Shown: positions 1 to 6,279 of the stretch, one piece after another | Position numbering within the stretch: the first letter of the stretch is position 1 | How the letters are laid out: every line of letters begins with the position of its first letter | Source: an archaeon | GTDB taxonomy: Archaea; Thermoproteota; Bathyarchaeia; TCS64 | Length of the DNA stretch: 11,619 nucleotides | Assembly (NCBI GenBank): GCA_020444005.1 | Contig: JAHLLU010000031.1 | Span: 1-11,619 of the forward strand | Direction: 5' to 3' | Made by a program: the position numbers and the translations under genes | Notes under the pieces: model-generated | Seen by the model: the letters and a program-made list of their open reading frames with translations, nothing else | What the model was told of the DNA's origin: nothing | Database searches by the model: none

Positions 1-243
1 ATGGAGACAGCCATTGCTATGACATTGCTCTCAAGGACACTGCAGTACAGAGCAAATAGATGGCTCAACATCCTGATAGGGTTGCTTCACACCATAACCG
101 TTTCAGCGTCCATGTTCGTAGGCTCCGGACCAGGACTGTATTACATCTTTTTCGGAAGCATCGAAGTAGTCTGCACAGCCTACATAGTCTGGGCGGCATG
201 GAGATGGATCAATCCCCTATCCGATGTTACAGGAGGTATTTGA
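1..243 (+). CDS. DUF6326-like membrane protein, 3' part only
   Basis: An 80-residue open frame runs from the window edge to a TGA at 241-243. It has two hydrophobic segments, roughly residues 22-41 and 46-68, separated by a Gly/Pro turn. The pattern NRWLNILIG, then YYIFFGSIEV, then a tryptophan-rich end (WAAWRW) matches my memory of the C-terminal half of DUF6326 proteins, which are about 130-140 residues with four membrane helices. The ATG at position 1 aligns with an internal Met of that family, so the true start probably lies upstream of the window and the first two helices are missing from view. It ends one base before the next membrane gene, whose ribosome binding site lies inside this frame, so the two are probably co-transcribed and translationally coupled. 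The biochemical function of the family is unknown. The family name is from memory, not a search. Confidence 0.6.
   Translation: METAIAMTLLSRTLQYRANRWLNILIGLLHTITVSASMFVGSGPGLYYIFFGSIEVVCTAYIVWAAWRWINPLSDVTGGI
231..237 (+). promoter_or_regulatory. Shine-Dalgarno site for the DUF4386-like gene
   Basis: AGGAGGT lies 7 nt before the ATG at 245. This strong site decides the start at 245 over the in-frame ATG at 224, which lies upstream of the site. Confidence 0.8.
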
Positions 244-244
244 G

Positions 245-952
245 ATGGCAGATCTAGTTCTCCAAAAAAGGACAGCAAAGCTTGTAGGACTGTTATTTAT
301 ACTCGCAACAGCTACCTTGTTCATCGGGCAAGCCTTCTACGGTCCAATAATAGGTGCTACAAATTACCTGGATATTACGTACCCAAACAGGTTGACTGTG
401 ATGACTGGTGTCTTAATCGAGTTTGCCGGAGTAATTGGGCTGGTCTTCATACCGATTTTGCTCTACCCCTTCCTGAGAATCTACAACCAAGCACTAGCTT
501 TTGGCTATATCAGTATCCGATTAATCGAGGTGGTACTGCTATCCTTTGCACAGATAACAAAGCTCTCAATAATCGGGCTAAGTCAAAACTACCTAACCGC
601 CAACGGAGACCCATCGTTTTTCAACAACATGGGCGACATGATTCAAGCGGTTCTATACTGGGCTGACTCTGGAGGGTTACTCTACATCATCGTATTCGTC
701 CTAGGAGCCACCCTACTCTACTATGGGTTGATCAAGACAAAGCTCATACCGCGATGGATATCCATCTTTGGTCTCGTAAGCGCAGTAATACTGCTGATAG
801 CATCCATGATGTTTTACTGGGAATATATTCCAGCTGAAACAGCGATACTGTTTATGTTACCACTAGCCTTGCAAGAAATAATCATGGCGCTCTGGATGAT
901 CACAAAAGGATTCAATTCCTCAGCGATCTTGACACAAAACGAGGTGCGTTAA
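245..952 (+). CDS. DUF4386-like six-helix membrane protein
   Basis: This is a 235-residue hydrophobic protein with six likely membrane helices, near residues 9-31, 53-78, 85-110, 139-162, 170-191 and 200-223. The opening (basic residues, then AKLVGLLFI), the long second helix ending in LLYPFLRIY, and the closing LALQEIIMALWMITKGF are the layout I associate with DUF4386. That family is common in bacteria and archaea and has no established biochemical role. The start at 245 was chosen because AGGAGGT sits 7 nt upstream; the in-frame ATG at 224 would add seven residues. The gene begins 1 nt after the DUF6326-like gene and ends 3 nt before a small third gene, so the three look like one operon. 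Its promoter lies outside the window. No catalytic residues are evident. The call rests on motif recognition, so the family is likely and the function unknown. Confidence 0.7.
   Translation: MADLVLQKRTAKLVGLLFILATATLFIGQAFYGPIIGATNYLDITYPNRLTVMTGVLIEFAGVIGLVFIPILLYPFLRIYNQALAFGYISIRLIEVVLLSFAQITKLSIIGLSQNYLTANGDPSFFNNMGDMIQAVLYWADSGGLLYIIVFVLGATLLYYGLIKTKLIPRWISIFGLVSAVILLIASMMFYWEYIPAETAILFMLPLALQEIIMALWMITKGFNSSAILTQNEVR
941..946 (+). promoter_or_regulatory. Shine-Dalgarno site for the 71-residue gene
   Basis: GAGGTG lies inside the last codons of the DUF4386-like gene, 9 nt before a TTG codon at 956. It supports the non-ATG start and translational coupling. Confidence 0.6.
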
Positions 953-955
953 ATC

Positions 956-1171
956 TTGGATAACTACAGTACTCATAAATTACACTCAGATATCGTCAGA
1001 ACACAAAAAATAATGGCTCTTAAAACAAAAATGGAGCAAATCCGTAAAAACTTGGATGAAACTAGACGATATGAACTCCTTACTACAAACCAATACCTAG
1101 ATCAAATGGAGATTATACTAGATGTACTTCAAGACCTCTCGATACCCATCCTACAAAAAAAAGAGAAGTAA
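956..1171 (+). CDS. Small helical protein of unknown function
   Basis: This is a 71-residue frame opening with TTG. No homologue is recognised. The protein is polar and rich in Lys, Glu, Gln and Leu, with no membrane segment. Residues about 13-62 show a roughly heptad pattern of Leu, Ile and Met, consistent with an amphipathic or coiled-coil helix. The gene begins 3 nt after the TAA of the DUF4386-like gene and has a GAGGTG site within that gene's 3' end, so it is probably translated as the third cistron of the membrane operon. The tight coupling suggests work alongside the membrane proteins, for example as a cytoplasmic partner or regulator, but this is inference. The first in-frame ATG is codon 20, which would remove part of the helix. 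A chance frame is possible given the size, but position and ribosome binding site argue for a real gene. Confidence 0.55.
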   Translation: MDNYSTHKLHSDIVRTQKIMALKTKMEQIRKNLDETRRYELLTTNQYLDQMEIILDVLQDLSIPILQKKEK

Positions 1172-1176
1172 CAAAG

Positions 1177-1192
1177 ATGATTCACGAATCAT
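1177..1192 (+). terminator. Inverted repeat just past the operon end
   Basis: ATGATTC and GAATCAT are perfect inverted copies around a 2-nt centre, starting 5 nt after the stop of the 71-residue gene. As RNA it can form a 6-bp stem with a CACG loop. No long T run follows, so it could equally be a protein-binding dyad or an mRNA 3' end stabiliser. Confidence 0.35.
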
Positions 1193-1332
1193 ACTCTAGA
1201 AAAGTTACTTCAACTGAAAGAATGCTATTTGTGGTGCATTCATATTTTATCAGATCTGGAGATAACCAGTTTACAACAAAAACAAGTCAAATATCATTAT
1301 ACTGTATACTTTTAACTTCGATTCTGCAACTT

Positions 1333-1349
1333 ATCGCTATTATGGCGAT
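1333..1349 (+). repeat. Small hairpin (ATCGC/GCGAT)
   Basis: A 5-bp stem, ATCGC with GCGAT, encloses a 7-nt loop and is followed by TTTAAATT. It is short enough to be chance, but its place between convergent units fits a weak terminator. Confidence 0.25.
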
Positions 1350-1481
1350 TTAAATTGACATTGATTAAACTAGAATCACCTTAGCCATTACTATGACAAA
1401 ATACAATCAACAAAAATCATACCTTTTCCCACCATTTCCCACAAGAAAATTTTTTCCTCAAAGTACCCACCAGTAGACACC

Positions 1482-1486
1482 AAAAA
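1482..1486 (-). terminator. T-tract terminator after tRNA-Leu
   Basis: Read on the - strand, five T residues begin 8 nt past the discriminator base of tRNA-Leu. Archaeal RNA polymerase typically stops at such T runs after tRNA genes. A second stretch (AAAAAATTTTC on the - strand) lies further downstream. Confidence 0.55.
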
Positions 1487-1493
1487 GAATAGG

Positions 1494-1600
1494 TGCGGGA
1501 GGAGGGACTCGAACCCTCGAAGTCCTTAGACACGAGATGTCTTATCCCGAAGCCTCGGATCTTAAGTCTCGCCCCTTTGGCCAGCCTCGGGTACTCCCGC
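1494..1600 (-). tRNA. tRNA-Leu (anticodon UAA), with intron
   Basis: This is a complete class II tRNA gene on the - strand, 107 nt with a 22-nt intron, giving an 85-nt mature body. The acceptor stem is GCGGGAG (1600 down to 1594) paired with CTCCCGC (1501 down to 1495), with A73 at 1494. U8 and A9 precede a D arm with a CCC/GGG stem and the GGCC loop typical of leucine tRNAs. The anticodon stem CGAGA/TCTCG closes only after intron removal, and the loop reads C-T-TAA-G-A, with the anticodon at 1562-1564 decoding UUA (and UUG by wobble). A long variable arm with a GTC/GAC stem follows, then the T arm GAGGG-TTCGAGT-CCCTC. The genome reads CCT after A73, so CCA is added after transcription. The gene lies 35 nt past the CAP-like gene on the same strand. 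Confidence 0.96.
1539..1560 (-). other. tRNA intron at canonical position 37/38
   Basis: A 22-nt insert lies between G37 and A38. It forms a textbook bulge-helix-bulge: outer stem CGAGA/TCTCG, 3-nt bulge AGA, central 4-bp helix CTTA/TAAG, 3-nt bulge ACA, and an inner hairpin based on TCCGA and TTCGGGA with one bulged G. The archaeal splicing endonuclease would cut after the second base of each bulge, exactly restoring the anticodon stem. Confidence 0.93.
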
Positions 1601-1627
1601 ACACCGAAATAAGACACCATACACCCG

Positions 1628-1634
1628 TTAAAAA
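1628..1634 (-). promoter_or_regulatory. Possible TATA box for tRNA-Leu
   Basis: On the - strand, AAGTTTTTAAC places TTTTTAA centred about 31 nt before the mature tRNA 5' end, a reasonable distance for an archaeal TATA element with a short leader. It lies just past the stop of the CAP-like gene. Read-through from that gene is the alternative source of the transcript. Confidence 0.35.
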
Positions 1635-1635
1635 C

Positions 1636-2136
1636 TTAGCTGAAATCCAGCACAAGAAAAACACTATCCCCATCCACAGCCACCCCCACACACACCACCT
1701 CATGACCCGGATCAAGCACCCTAACCCGATCCCCACCAAAATCATCATCATACATCATACTATGAACCATCAACGCAATAGCAACCTCCGGCTCAAGCCC
1801 CTTCTCAGTATAAACCCCCACACACTCCACCACCCCAGCCGAGAGATCAAGATTAAGATACGCCTCACCCCGATCCATCATACACCACGCATGCTCCTGC
1901 GCACCCAACCCAGCATCATAATCAAGCAAAGACACATTATTCGCAAGTCTAGCAATATTCACCTGCTCAAACGCGACACTATGCAAATCATACTGAACCT
2001 CACGAACCTCCTCCGTACCACCATAAAACCTAATCATAGAAACAGCGAGAAGACAAAAAACAATCAACGTAAAAGCCAGCCTTCCCTTGGGTATATGCCC
2101 CGGTTTAAGCTTCACATCAATAAACCGACCCATCAA
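1636..2136 (-). CDS. Membrane-anchored CAP/SCP-like domain protein
   Basis: This is a 166-residue protein. Residues 19-37 form one hydrophobic segment after a basic N-terminus, so it is probably anchored with the rest outside the cell. Residues about 55-166 resemble a small CAP/SCP (YkwD-type) domain: FEQVNIAR, then D-Y-D-A-G-L-G-A-Q-E-H-A with H82 where the family has its first His, GVVECV with E104 where the family has GEN(I/L), DRVRVL where the family has HRxxLL, and a closing VGVAVDGDSVFLVLDF. The second family His appears replaced by D136, so the metal-binding tetrad may be incomplete. CAP domains occur in secreted proteins of mostly unknown activity. The start is TTG at 2136 or ATG at 2133; GGGGGT at 2144-2149 precedes both. 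The gene lies 53 nt past rpl37e and 35 nt before tRNA-Leu. The His-rich frame on the opposite strand is a shadow. The family call is by eye. Confidence 0.6.
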   Translation of the reverse strand: MMGRFIDVKLKPGHIPKGRLAFTLIVFCLLAVSMIRFYGGTEEVREVQYDLHSVAFEQVNIARLANNVSLLDYDAGLGAQEHAWCMMDRGEAYLNLDLSAGVVECVGVYTEKGLEPEVAIALMVHSMMYDDDFGGDRVRVLDPGHEVVCVGVAVDGDSVFLVLDFS

Positions 2137-2189
2137 ACCCAGTACCCCCTAGCACAAGAGTCTGTGGGATAAACAAGTAAATAAATAAT

Positions 2190-2372
2190 TTAGAGTAAAC
2201 GCCGACTTCTCTGAAGCGGCTTCCTATTATTACTAGGGTTTCTAATCTTTGCTGTGGCTCCATAGCCGCATGCCGCACATTGCTTCTTTCTAATGTGGTA
2301 TGATCTACGTCCACAACGCCTACACTTAATATGAATAGTCTTTCCGTGATGAATTGGTCCTTTAGTTGGCAT
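2190..2372 (-). CDS. rpl37e: Large subunit ribosomal protein L37e
   Basis: This is a 60-residue, highly basic protein of the L37e family of the large ribosomal subunit, shared by archaea and eukaryotes and contacting 23S rRNA. A Cys4 zinc ribbon is visible: C17-x2-C20 and C32-x2-C35. The N-terminus [11 protein letters not shown], the [10 protein letters not shown] segment and the arginine-rich tail are diagnostic, and the length is normal for the family. The ATG at 2372 is preceded on the - strand by AGTGA about 7 nt upstream. The gene starts 12 nt after the stop of lsm, the pairing found across most archaea, so the two are expected to share the lsm promoter. The sequence just past its stop is T-rich on the - strand (TTATTTATTTAC), which could terminate transcription or act as a TATA element for the CAP-like gene. 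Confidence 0.96.
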   Translation of the reverse strand: MPTKGPIHHGKTIHIKCRRCGRRSYHIRKKQCAACGYGATAKIRNPSNNRKPLQRSRRLL

Positions 2373-2384
2373 TATTTGTCACTT

Positions 2385-2612
2385 CTACTCTGGTGGCGGA
2401 CTAACCATGATGACGTTGTCGCCTCGTAGCACAATGTCGCCGATCTCGACTACATTCATTGGGTCAGTTACTTCCTCTGCATCTTTCATGTACAGGTTCA
2501 CGTGTTGGTCAAAACCCTCTAGGGTGCCCCTGAGTGTCTTCCCGCCTCTTAGCTTAATGAGCACGGTTTTTCCTACGCTGCGCTCAAGTACTCGTTCAAT
2601 CATATCCGCCAT
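2385..2612 (-). CDS. lsm: Archaeal Sm-like (Lsm) RNA-binding protein
   Basis: This is a 75-residue Lsm protein of the SmAP1 type. Such proteins form heptameric rings that bind U-rich RNA and take part in RNA processing or turnover. The Sm1 motif spans residues about 14-46, with GKTVLIKLRGG, then GTLEGFDQHVNLYM holding the RNA-contacting H37 and N39. The Sm2 motif is IVLRGDNVIMV, with R63, G64 and D65. These are the uridine-pocket positions known from structures of archaeal Sm rings. The start was placed at the ATG at 2612. An in-frame GTG at 2621 would add three residues, but the AGGA at 2624-2627 is only 2 nt from it, against 11 nt from the ATG. The gene is first in a unit with rpl37e. A good TATA box lies about 55 nt upstream. 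It is divergent from the RNA polymerase operon. Confidence 0.95.
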   Translation of the reverse strand: MADMIERVLERSVGKTVLIKLRGGKTLRGTLEGFDQHVNLYMKDAEEVTDPMNVVEIGDIVLRGDNVIMVSPPPE

Positions 2613-2662
2613 TATTTGCACATTCCTATGTTATTGGGCTCTAATCGAATAACAAGGTTCCC

Positions 2663-2677
2663 CTATAAAAGTTTGTA
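2663..2677 (-). promoter_or_regulatory. TATA/BRE promoter of the lsm-rpl37e unit
   Basis: On the - strand, ACAAAC followed by CTTTTATAG gives a TFB-recognition-like element and a TATA box. Initiation would be expected about 25 nt downstream, near 2640, leaving a leader of roughly 30 nt before the lsm ATG. Confidence 0.65.
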
Positions 2678-2863
2678 TTTTCACTGATGGAAACCGGGCG
2701 GAATATTCTTAAACTATGAGAGTAAAGAGAACCTAGAAACAGCTTTTCTCCCCTAGAGGATACTAAAAACAACTCAGAGAGAAACGTTTTTAGGTAAGTA
2801 CATAGCCTACTGTATAGCCTCTGCAAGGTTAGTATGGATTTTCAATAGGTGAATAATGGTTAA

Positions 2864-2947
2864 ATGAACGGATCAGACCCCGACATTAAGCCCTCAAGAG
2901 TACTAACAGCTTGCAGTATTATTAACATTCAAAACAGGATGATATAG
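2864..2947 (+). CDS. Possible 27-residue leader ORF before rpoB
   Basis: An ATG at 2864 opens 27 codons ending with TAG at 2945-2947, one base before the TTG start of rpoB. AGGTGA at 2848-2853, close to the archaeal Shine-Dalgarno consensus, lies 10 nt before it. A four-codon frame (ATG at 2856) overlaps its start as ATGA. The product begins MNGSDPDIKPSRVL and has one Cys; I recognise no family. It stands where rpoH usually lies but does not resemble RpoH. Its stop overlaps the rpoB translation start region, so it could couple ribosomes to rpoB or act as an attenuator leader. It may also be chance, as frames of this length are common. Confidence 0.3.
   Translation: MNGSDPDIKPSRVLTACSIINIQNRMI
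2936..2943 (+). promoter_or_regulatory. Ribosome binding site of rpoB
   Basis: AGGATGAT lies 5 nt before a TTG codon at 2949. A TGA in the rpoB frame at 2940-2942 rules out any earlier start. The next candidate, the ATG at 2982, has no comparable site. Confidence 0.6.
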
Positions 2948-2948
2948 A

Positions 2949-5900
2949 TTGCTTCTCTCAGAAAACGACCACTGGGACCTGATGAAGTCCTTCTTCAACG
3001 AGGAGGGCCTAGTCAAGCAGCACCTAGACAGCTACAACGACTTCACTAGGAATACGCTGCAACAGATTATCGATGAGATTAATGGCATCACAATTGAGGT
3101 GCCAAACCATGTATATGACATAAAATTCGGCGCGATAGAGATAGGGGATCCCCGAGTCGTCGAGGTAGACGGAACAGTCCGTGAAGTCTACCCCAGAGAA
3201 GCTCGAATCCGAAACCTCACCTACAGCGCACCGCTATACCTTGAGATAGAACTCGATGATGAAGGACGCGAGACATATGAACGCGTTAACATCGGCGACC
3301 TTCCTATCATGGTAAAGTCAAACTTATGTTTATTGAGCCGCCACACCGAAGACGAGCTAGTCAAACTCGGTGAAGACCCCAAGGAAGTCGGGGGATACTT
3401 CATCGTAAACGGCAGCGAGCGAGTCATCGTCAGCCTAGAAGACCTAGCCCCCAACCGTGTACTGGTTGAGACAGACAACAGAGGCGCACGCCCTGTTTAC
3501 AAGGGTAAAGTCTTCAGCACAACAGTGGGCTTCAGAGCCAGAATCGAGGCAAGCCTCAAGGCAAACGGCGAGATGAGCGTAACCATACCCGGCGTACCAG
3601 TACCAGTGCCACTAGTTGTACTGATGAGGGCACTCGGTGTTGAGACAGACCGTGAGGTAGCCGAGATGGTTAGCCTTAACCCTGACATACTCAACGAGCT
3701 TGAGCCCAGCTTCAGGGAAGGCGCAGCGGTTCAAACAATAGAGGACTCGGTGCTATTCATCGGAAACAGGGTCGCCTTTGGACAAGTCAAGGACTTCCGT
3801 ATCAAGAGAGCAGAGACCATCCTAGACAGAAACCTTCTTCCACATATCGGCAGAGAGCCGGAGGACAGGTTCGACAAGGCTGTCTTCCTAGGGGAGATGG
3901 CTTCAAGGATCATTGAGCTAAAACTAGGCTTACGCCAAGAGGACGACAAAGACCACCTCAGAAACAAGAGGATCAAGTTAGCCGGACCACTCCTTGCAGA
4001 ATTATTCAGGTCCGCCTTCTGGAGTCTCTACAGGGACATGAGGTACCAGTTCCGCAGAATGAGTACAAGGCGTAAAGGCGTACTCATCAGCGCAGCCGTA
4101 CGACCCGGCATTATTACTAGTCGTATCCAGCACGCACTGGCGACTGGAAACTGGAGACGGGGCAGGGTTGGAATGACACAGCTCCTCGACAGAACTAATA
4201 CATTATCCACGCTTTCTCACCTAAGACGGCTTCAGAGCCCACTTAGCAGATCACAGCCCAACTTCGAGGCACGAGACCTCCACAGCACCCACTGGGGAAG
4301 ACTCTGTCCAAACGAGACCCCCGAAGGCGCAAACTGTGGTCTAGTAAAGAACCTCGCATTGATGAGCAGCGTAAGCGTCGGAACAGACGCCGAGAAGATC
4401 AAGCGTACCTTAGAGTTCATGGGTGTTACCCGGAGCAAGGACGTTGATGAGCAGCTCAGACACACTGGAACAAAGATATTCGTAGAAGGTTACCTTCTCG
4501 GATACACTACATCACCCGATATACTGACAAACACGTTCAGGGAGATGCGCCGCAAAGGCGAGATCAGCGGAGAAGCAAACATTGTCTTCTACAAAAACTA
4601 TAACGAGATATACGTCAACTGTGATGAAGGAAGAATCAGGAGACCTCTCATAGTTTGTGAAGACGGTAAACCACTACTCAAACAACGGTACATCCGCAAC
4701 ATCAGACAAGACAGATGGGCTTGGAGTGACCTCGTCAGGGAAGGAATCATAGAGTACCTAGACGCAGATGAAGAGGAAAACGCATACATCGCAATAGACC
4801 AAGAAGCATTAACAACAGAACACAGTCACGTAGAGGTATGCCCATACACGATCCTCGGAGTAGGGTCAGCAATCATTCCATATGCGGAACACAACCAGTC
4901 ACCACGTAACACATATCAAGCAGCCATGGCAAAACAGGCACCCGGCGTCTACGTCCTCAACTACAGGGACAGAACTGATACCCGTGGACACCTACTGCAT
5001 TACCCGCAGAAGCCACTGGTAGCGACAAAACCCATGGATGTCATCGGTTATAATGAGCGTCCAGCGGGTCAGAACTTCGTTATCGCTATTCTAAGCTGCA
5101 TCGGATACAACATGGAAGACGCTATCATCTTCAACAAGTCAGCTGTACAGCGTGGCTTGGGTAACAGCAGCTTCTTCAGAATCTACAAAGCCGAGTGCAA
5201 ACAATACCTCGGTGGAAGCAAAGACAGGTTAACCATCCCAGAAGCAGGCATCAGAGGATACCATGGAGCTGACGCCTATAGGCAACTAGAGTCAGATGGT
5301 CTCATCGCCAGCGAAGGAGAAGTAAAAGGCGGAGATATCCTCATCGGGAAAACAAGCCCACCCAGATTTATGGAAGAATACCGTGGCTTAGAGGTCAGAG
5401 GACCACAGCTACGTGACACAAGCGTCGGCGTCAGACCCAACGAGGTAGGCGTCGTAGACAGCGTATTCATCACAAAGGACATCGAGGGAAGCCAACTCGT
5501 AAAAGTCAAGGTTAGGAGCAACAGAATCCCCGAGCTAGGGGACAAATTCGTATCAAGACACGGACAGAAAGGCGTCATTGGTATGCTTGTTCCTCAGGAG
5601 GACATGCCCTTCAGCACAACAGGCGTTATCCCAGACATCATCATGAACCCCCACGCCTACCCCAGCAGGATGACTGTAGGGCAGTTCATTGAGGCTATCG
5701 GCGGAAAATCCGCAGCCATTAGGGGAGAGATCGTGGACGGAACACCATTCGCAAACGAAGAACCCAAAACACTACAGCAGCATCTTATCGACTTCGGGCT
5801 CCAACCCGGTGGACGAGAGATACTCTACGACGGTATGAGCGGCAAGAAGTATGAGGCCGAGATATTCCTAGGGGTAGCATTCTACCAGAAGCTACACCAC

Positions 5901-6278
5901 ATGGTCGTAGACAAGATACACGCAAGGGCTCGTGGACAGGTCCAGATGCTCACAAGGCAGCCAACAGAGGGCCGTGCAAGGGGCGGAGGACTAAGGTTCG
6001 GAGAGATGGAGCGAGACTGCCTCGTAGGACACGGCGCAGCCATGCTTCTAAAAGACAGGCTCCTAGAGGAATCAGACGCTTACACTATCTATGTTTGTGA
6101 GCGTTGTGGAAGACAAGGCTACTATGATATCAGGCAACGTAAGTATGTGTGTCCCACCTGTGAGGGTAAGAGCGACATTGAGCCAGTCACAGTAAGCTAC
6201 GCCTTCAAACTACTCCTGCAGGAGATGCAGAGCCTATGTCTATCACCTAGCCTAGAGCTAGCCAAGGAGGTCGAATAG
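2949..6278 (+). CDS. rpoB: RNA polymerase subunit B, unsplit
   Basis: This is the second-largest subunit of archaeal RNA polymerase (Rpb2/bacterial beta homologue), 1109 residues, with B' and B'' joined. The N-terminus, with SFFNEEGLVKQHLDSYNDF, is typical. Residues 442-460 carry RDLHSTHWGRLCPNETPEG, the fork and active-centre wall region. G719-D724 (GYNMED) supplies the acidic pair near the catalytic Mg. D865-G875 (DKFVSRHGQKG) is the core hybrid-binding segment. A C-terminal Cys4 zinc clamp site is C1050/C1053 and C1068/C1071. The start is TTG at 2949 (with AGGATGAT upstream); the ATG at 2982 would cut 11 residues but keep the conserved block. The gene is first in a tight operon and rpoA follows after 1 nt. 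Unsplit B is seen in Crenarchaeota, Thaumarchaeota and others, while many methanogens and halophiles split it. No intein or frameshift is seen. Confidence 0.98.
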   Translation: MLLSENDHWDLMKSFFNEEGLVKQHLDSYNDFTRNTLQQIIDEINGITIEVPNHVYDIKFGAIEIGDPRVVEVDGTVREVYPREARIRNLTYSAPLYLEIELDDEGRETYERVNIGDLPIMVKSNLCLLSRHTEDELVKLGEDPKEVGGYFIVNGSERVIVSLEDLAPNRVLVETDNRGARPVYKGKVFSTTVGFRARIEASLKANGEMSVTIPGVPVPVPLVVLMRALGVETDREVAEMVSLNPDILNELEPSFREGAAVQTIEDSVLFIGNRVAFGQVKDFRIKRAETILDRNLLPHIGREPEDRFDKAVFLGEMASRIIELKLGLRQEDDKDHLRNKRIKLAGPLLAELFRSAFWSLYRDMRYQFRRMSTRRKGVLISAAVRPGIITSRIQHALATGNWRRGRVGMTQLLDRTNTLSTLSHLRRLQSPLSRSQPNFEARDLHSTHWGRLCPNETPEGANCGLVKNLALMSSVSVGTDAEKIKRTLEFMGVTRSKDVDEQLRHTGTKIFVEGYLLGYTTSPDILTNTFREMRRKGEISGEANIVFYKNYNEIYVNCDEGRIRRPLIVCEDGKPLLKQRYIRNIRQDRWAWSDLVREGIIEYLDADEEENAYIAIDQEALTTEHSHVEVCPYTILGVGSAIIPYAEHNQSPRNTYQAAMAKQAPGVYVLNYRDRTDTRGHLLHYPQKPLVATKPMDVIGYNERPAGQNFVIAILSCIGYNMEDAIIFNKSAVQRGLGNSSFFRIYKAECKQYLGGSKDRLTIPEAGIRGYHGADAYRQLESDGLIASEGEVKGGDILIGKTSPPRFMEEYRGLEVRGPQLRDTSVGVRPNEVGVVDSVFITKDIEGSQLVKVKVRSNRIPELGDKFVSRHGQKGVIGMLVPQEDMPFSTTGVIPDIIMNPHAYPSRMTVGQFIEAIGGKSAAIRGEIVDGTPFANEEPKTLQQHLIDFGLQPGGREILYDGMSGKKYEAEIFLGVAFYQKLHHMVVDKIHARARGQVQMLTRQPTEGRARGGGLRFGEMERDCLVGHGAAMLLKDRLLEESDAYTIYVCERCGRQGYYDIRQRKYVCPTCEGKSDIEPVTVSYAFKLLLQEMQSLCLSPSLELAKEVE

Positions 6279-6279
6279 A

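Larger units (their letters stand above)
1172..1481. other. Intergenic region without a convincing gene
   Basis: This AT-rich stretch lies between the membrane operon on the + strand and the tRNA gene on the - strand, so it is a convergent 3'-3' region. I see no plausible coding frame. It holds an inverted repeat just after the last stop codon, a second small hairpin near 1333-1349, and scattered A and T runs. Both hairpins may serve transcription termination. Confidence 0.6.
2628..2948. other. Divergent intergenic region between lsm and rpoB
   Basis: This region holds the lsm promoter on one side and the leader of the rpoB operon on the other. No obvious strong TATA box for rpoB is visible; TTTTTAGG near 2787-2794 and TATTATTAAC near 2916-2926 are weak candidates. 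A direct repeat ATAGCCT occurs at 2802-2808 and 2814-2820. A possible 27-codon ORF fills its last part. There is no rpoH gene here. Confidence 0.6.

Noticed and set aside
1..243. Complete 80-residue gene starting at position 1
   Set aside because: The Met at position 1 aligns with an internal residue of the DUF6326 pattern, so the gene is more likely cut by the window edge.
1425..1442. Tandem TTTCCCAC copies as a CRISPR-like or phage attachment repeat
   Set aside because: There are only two short adjacent copies, with no spacers, no leader, and no integrase or second copy at the tRNA end.
1537..2172. 211-residue His-rich frame on the + strand
   Set aside because: It is antisense to the CAP-like gene and crosses the tRNA gene. 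Its composition (His, Pro, Ile, Thr runs) is what the reverse complement of a normal gene produces, and it shows no domain.
2664..2671. TATAAAAG read as a + strand promoter for rpoB
   Set aside because: It is about 280 nt from the rpoB start and fits better as the lsm TATA box on the - strand with a TFB-like element beside it.
2641..2826. 61-residue frame on the - strand between lsm and rpoB
   Set aside because: It overlaps the lsm promoter, has no ribosome binding site I can defend, and shows no recognisable domain.
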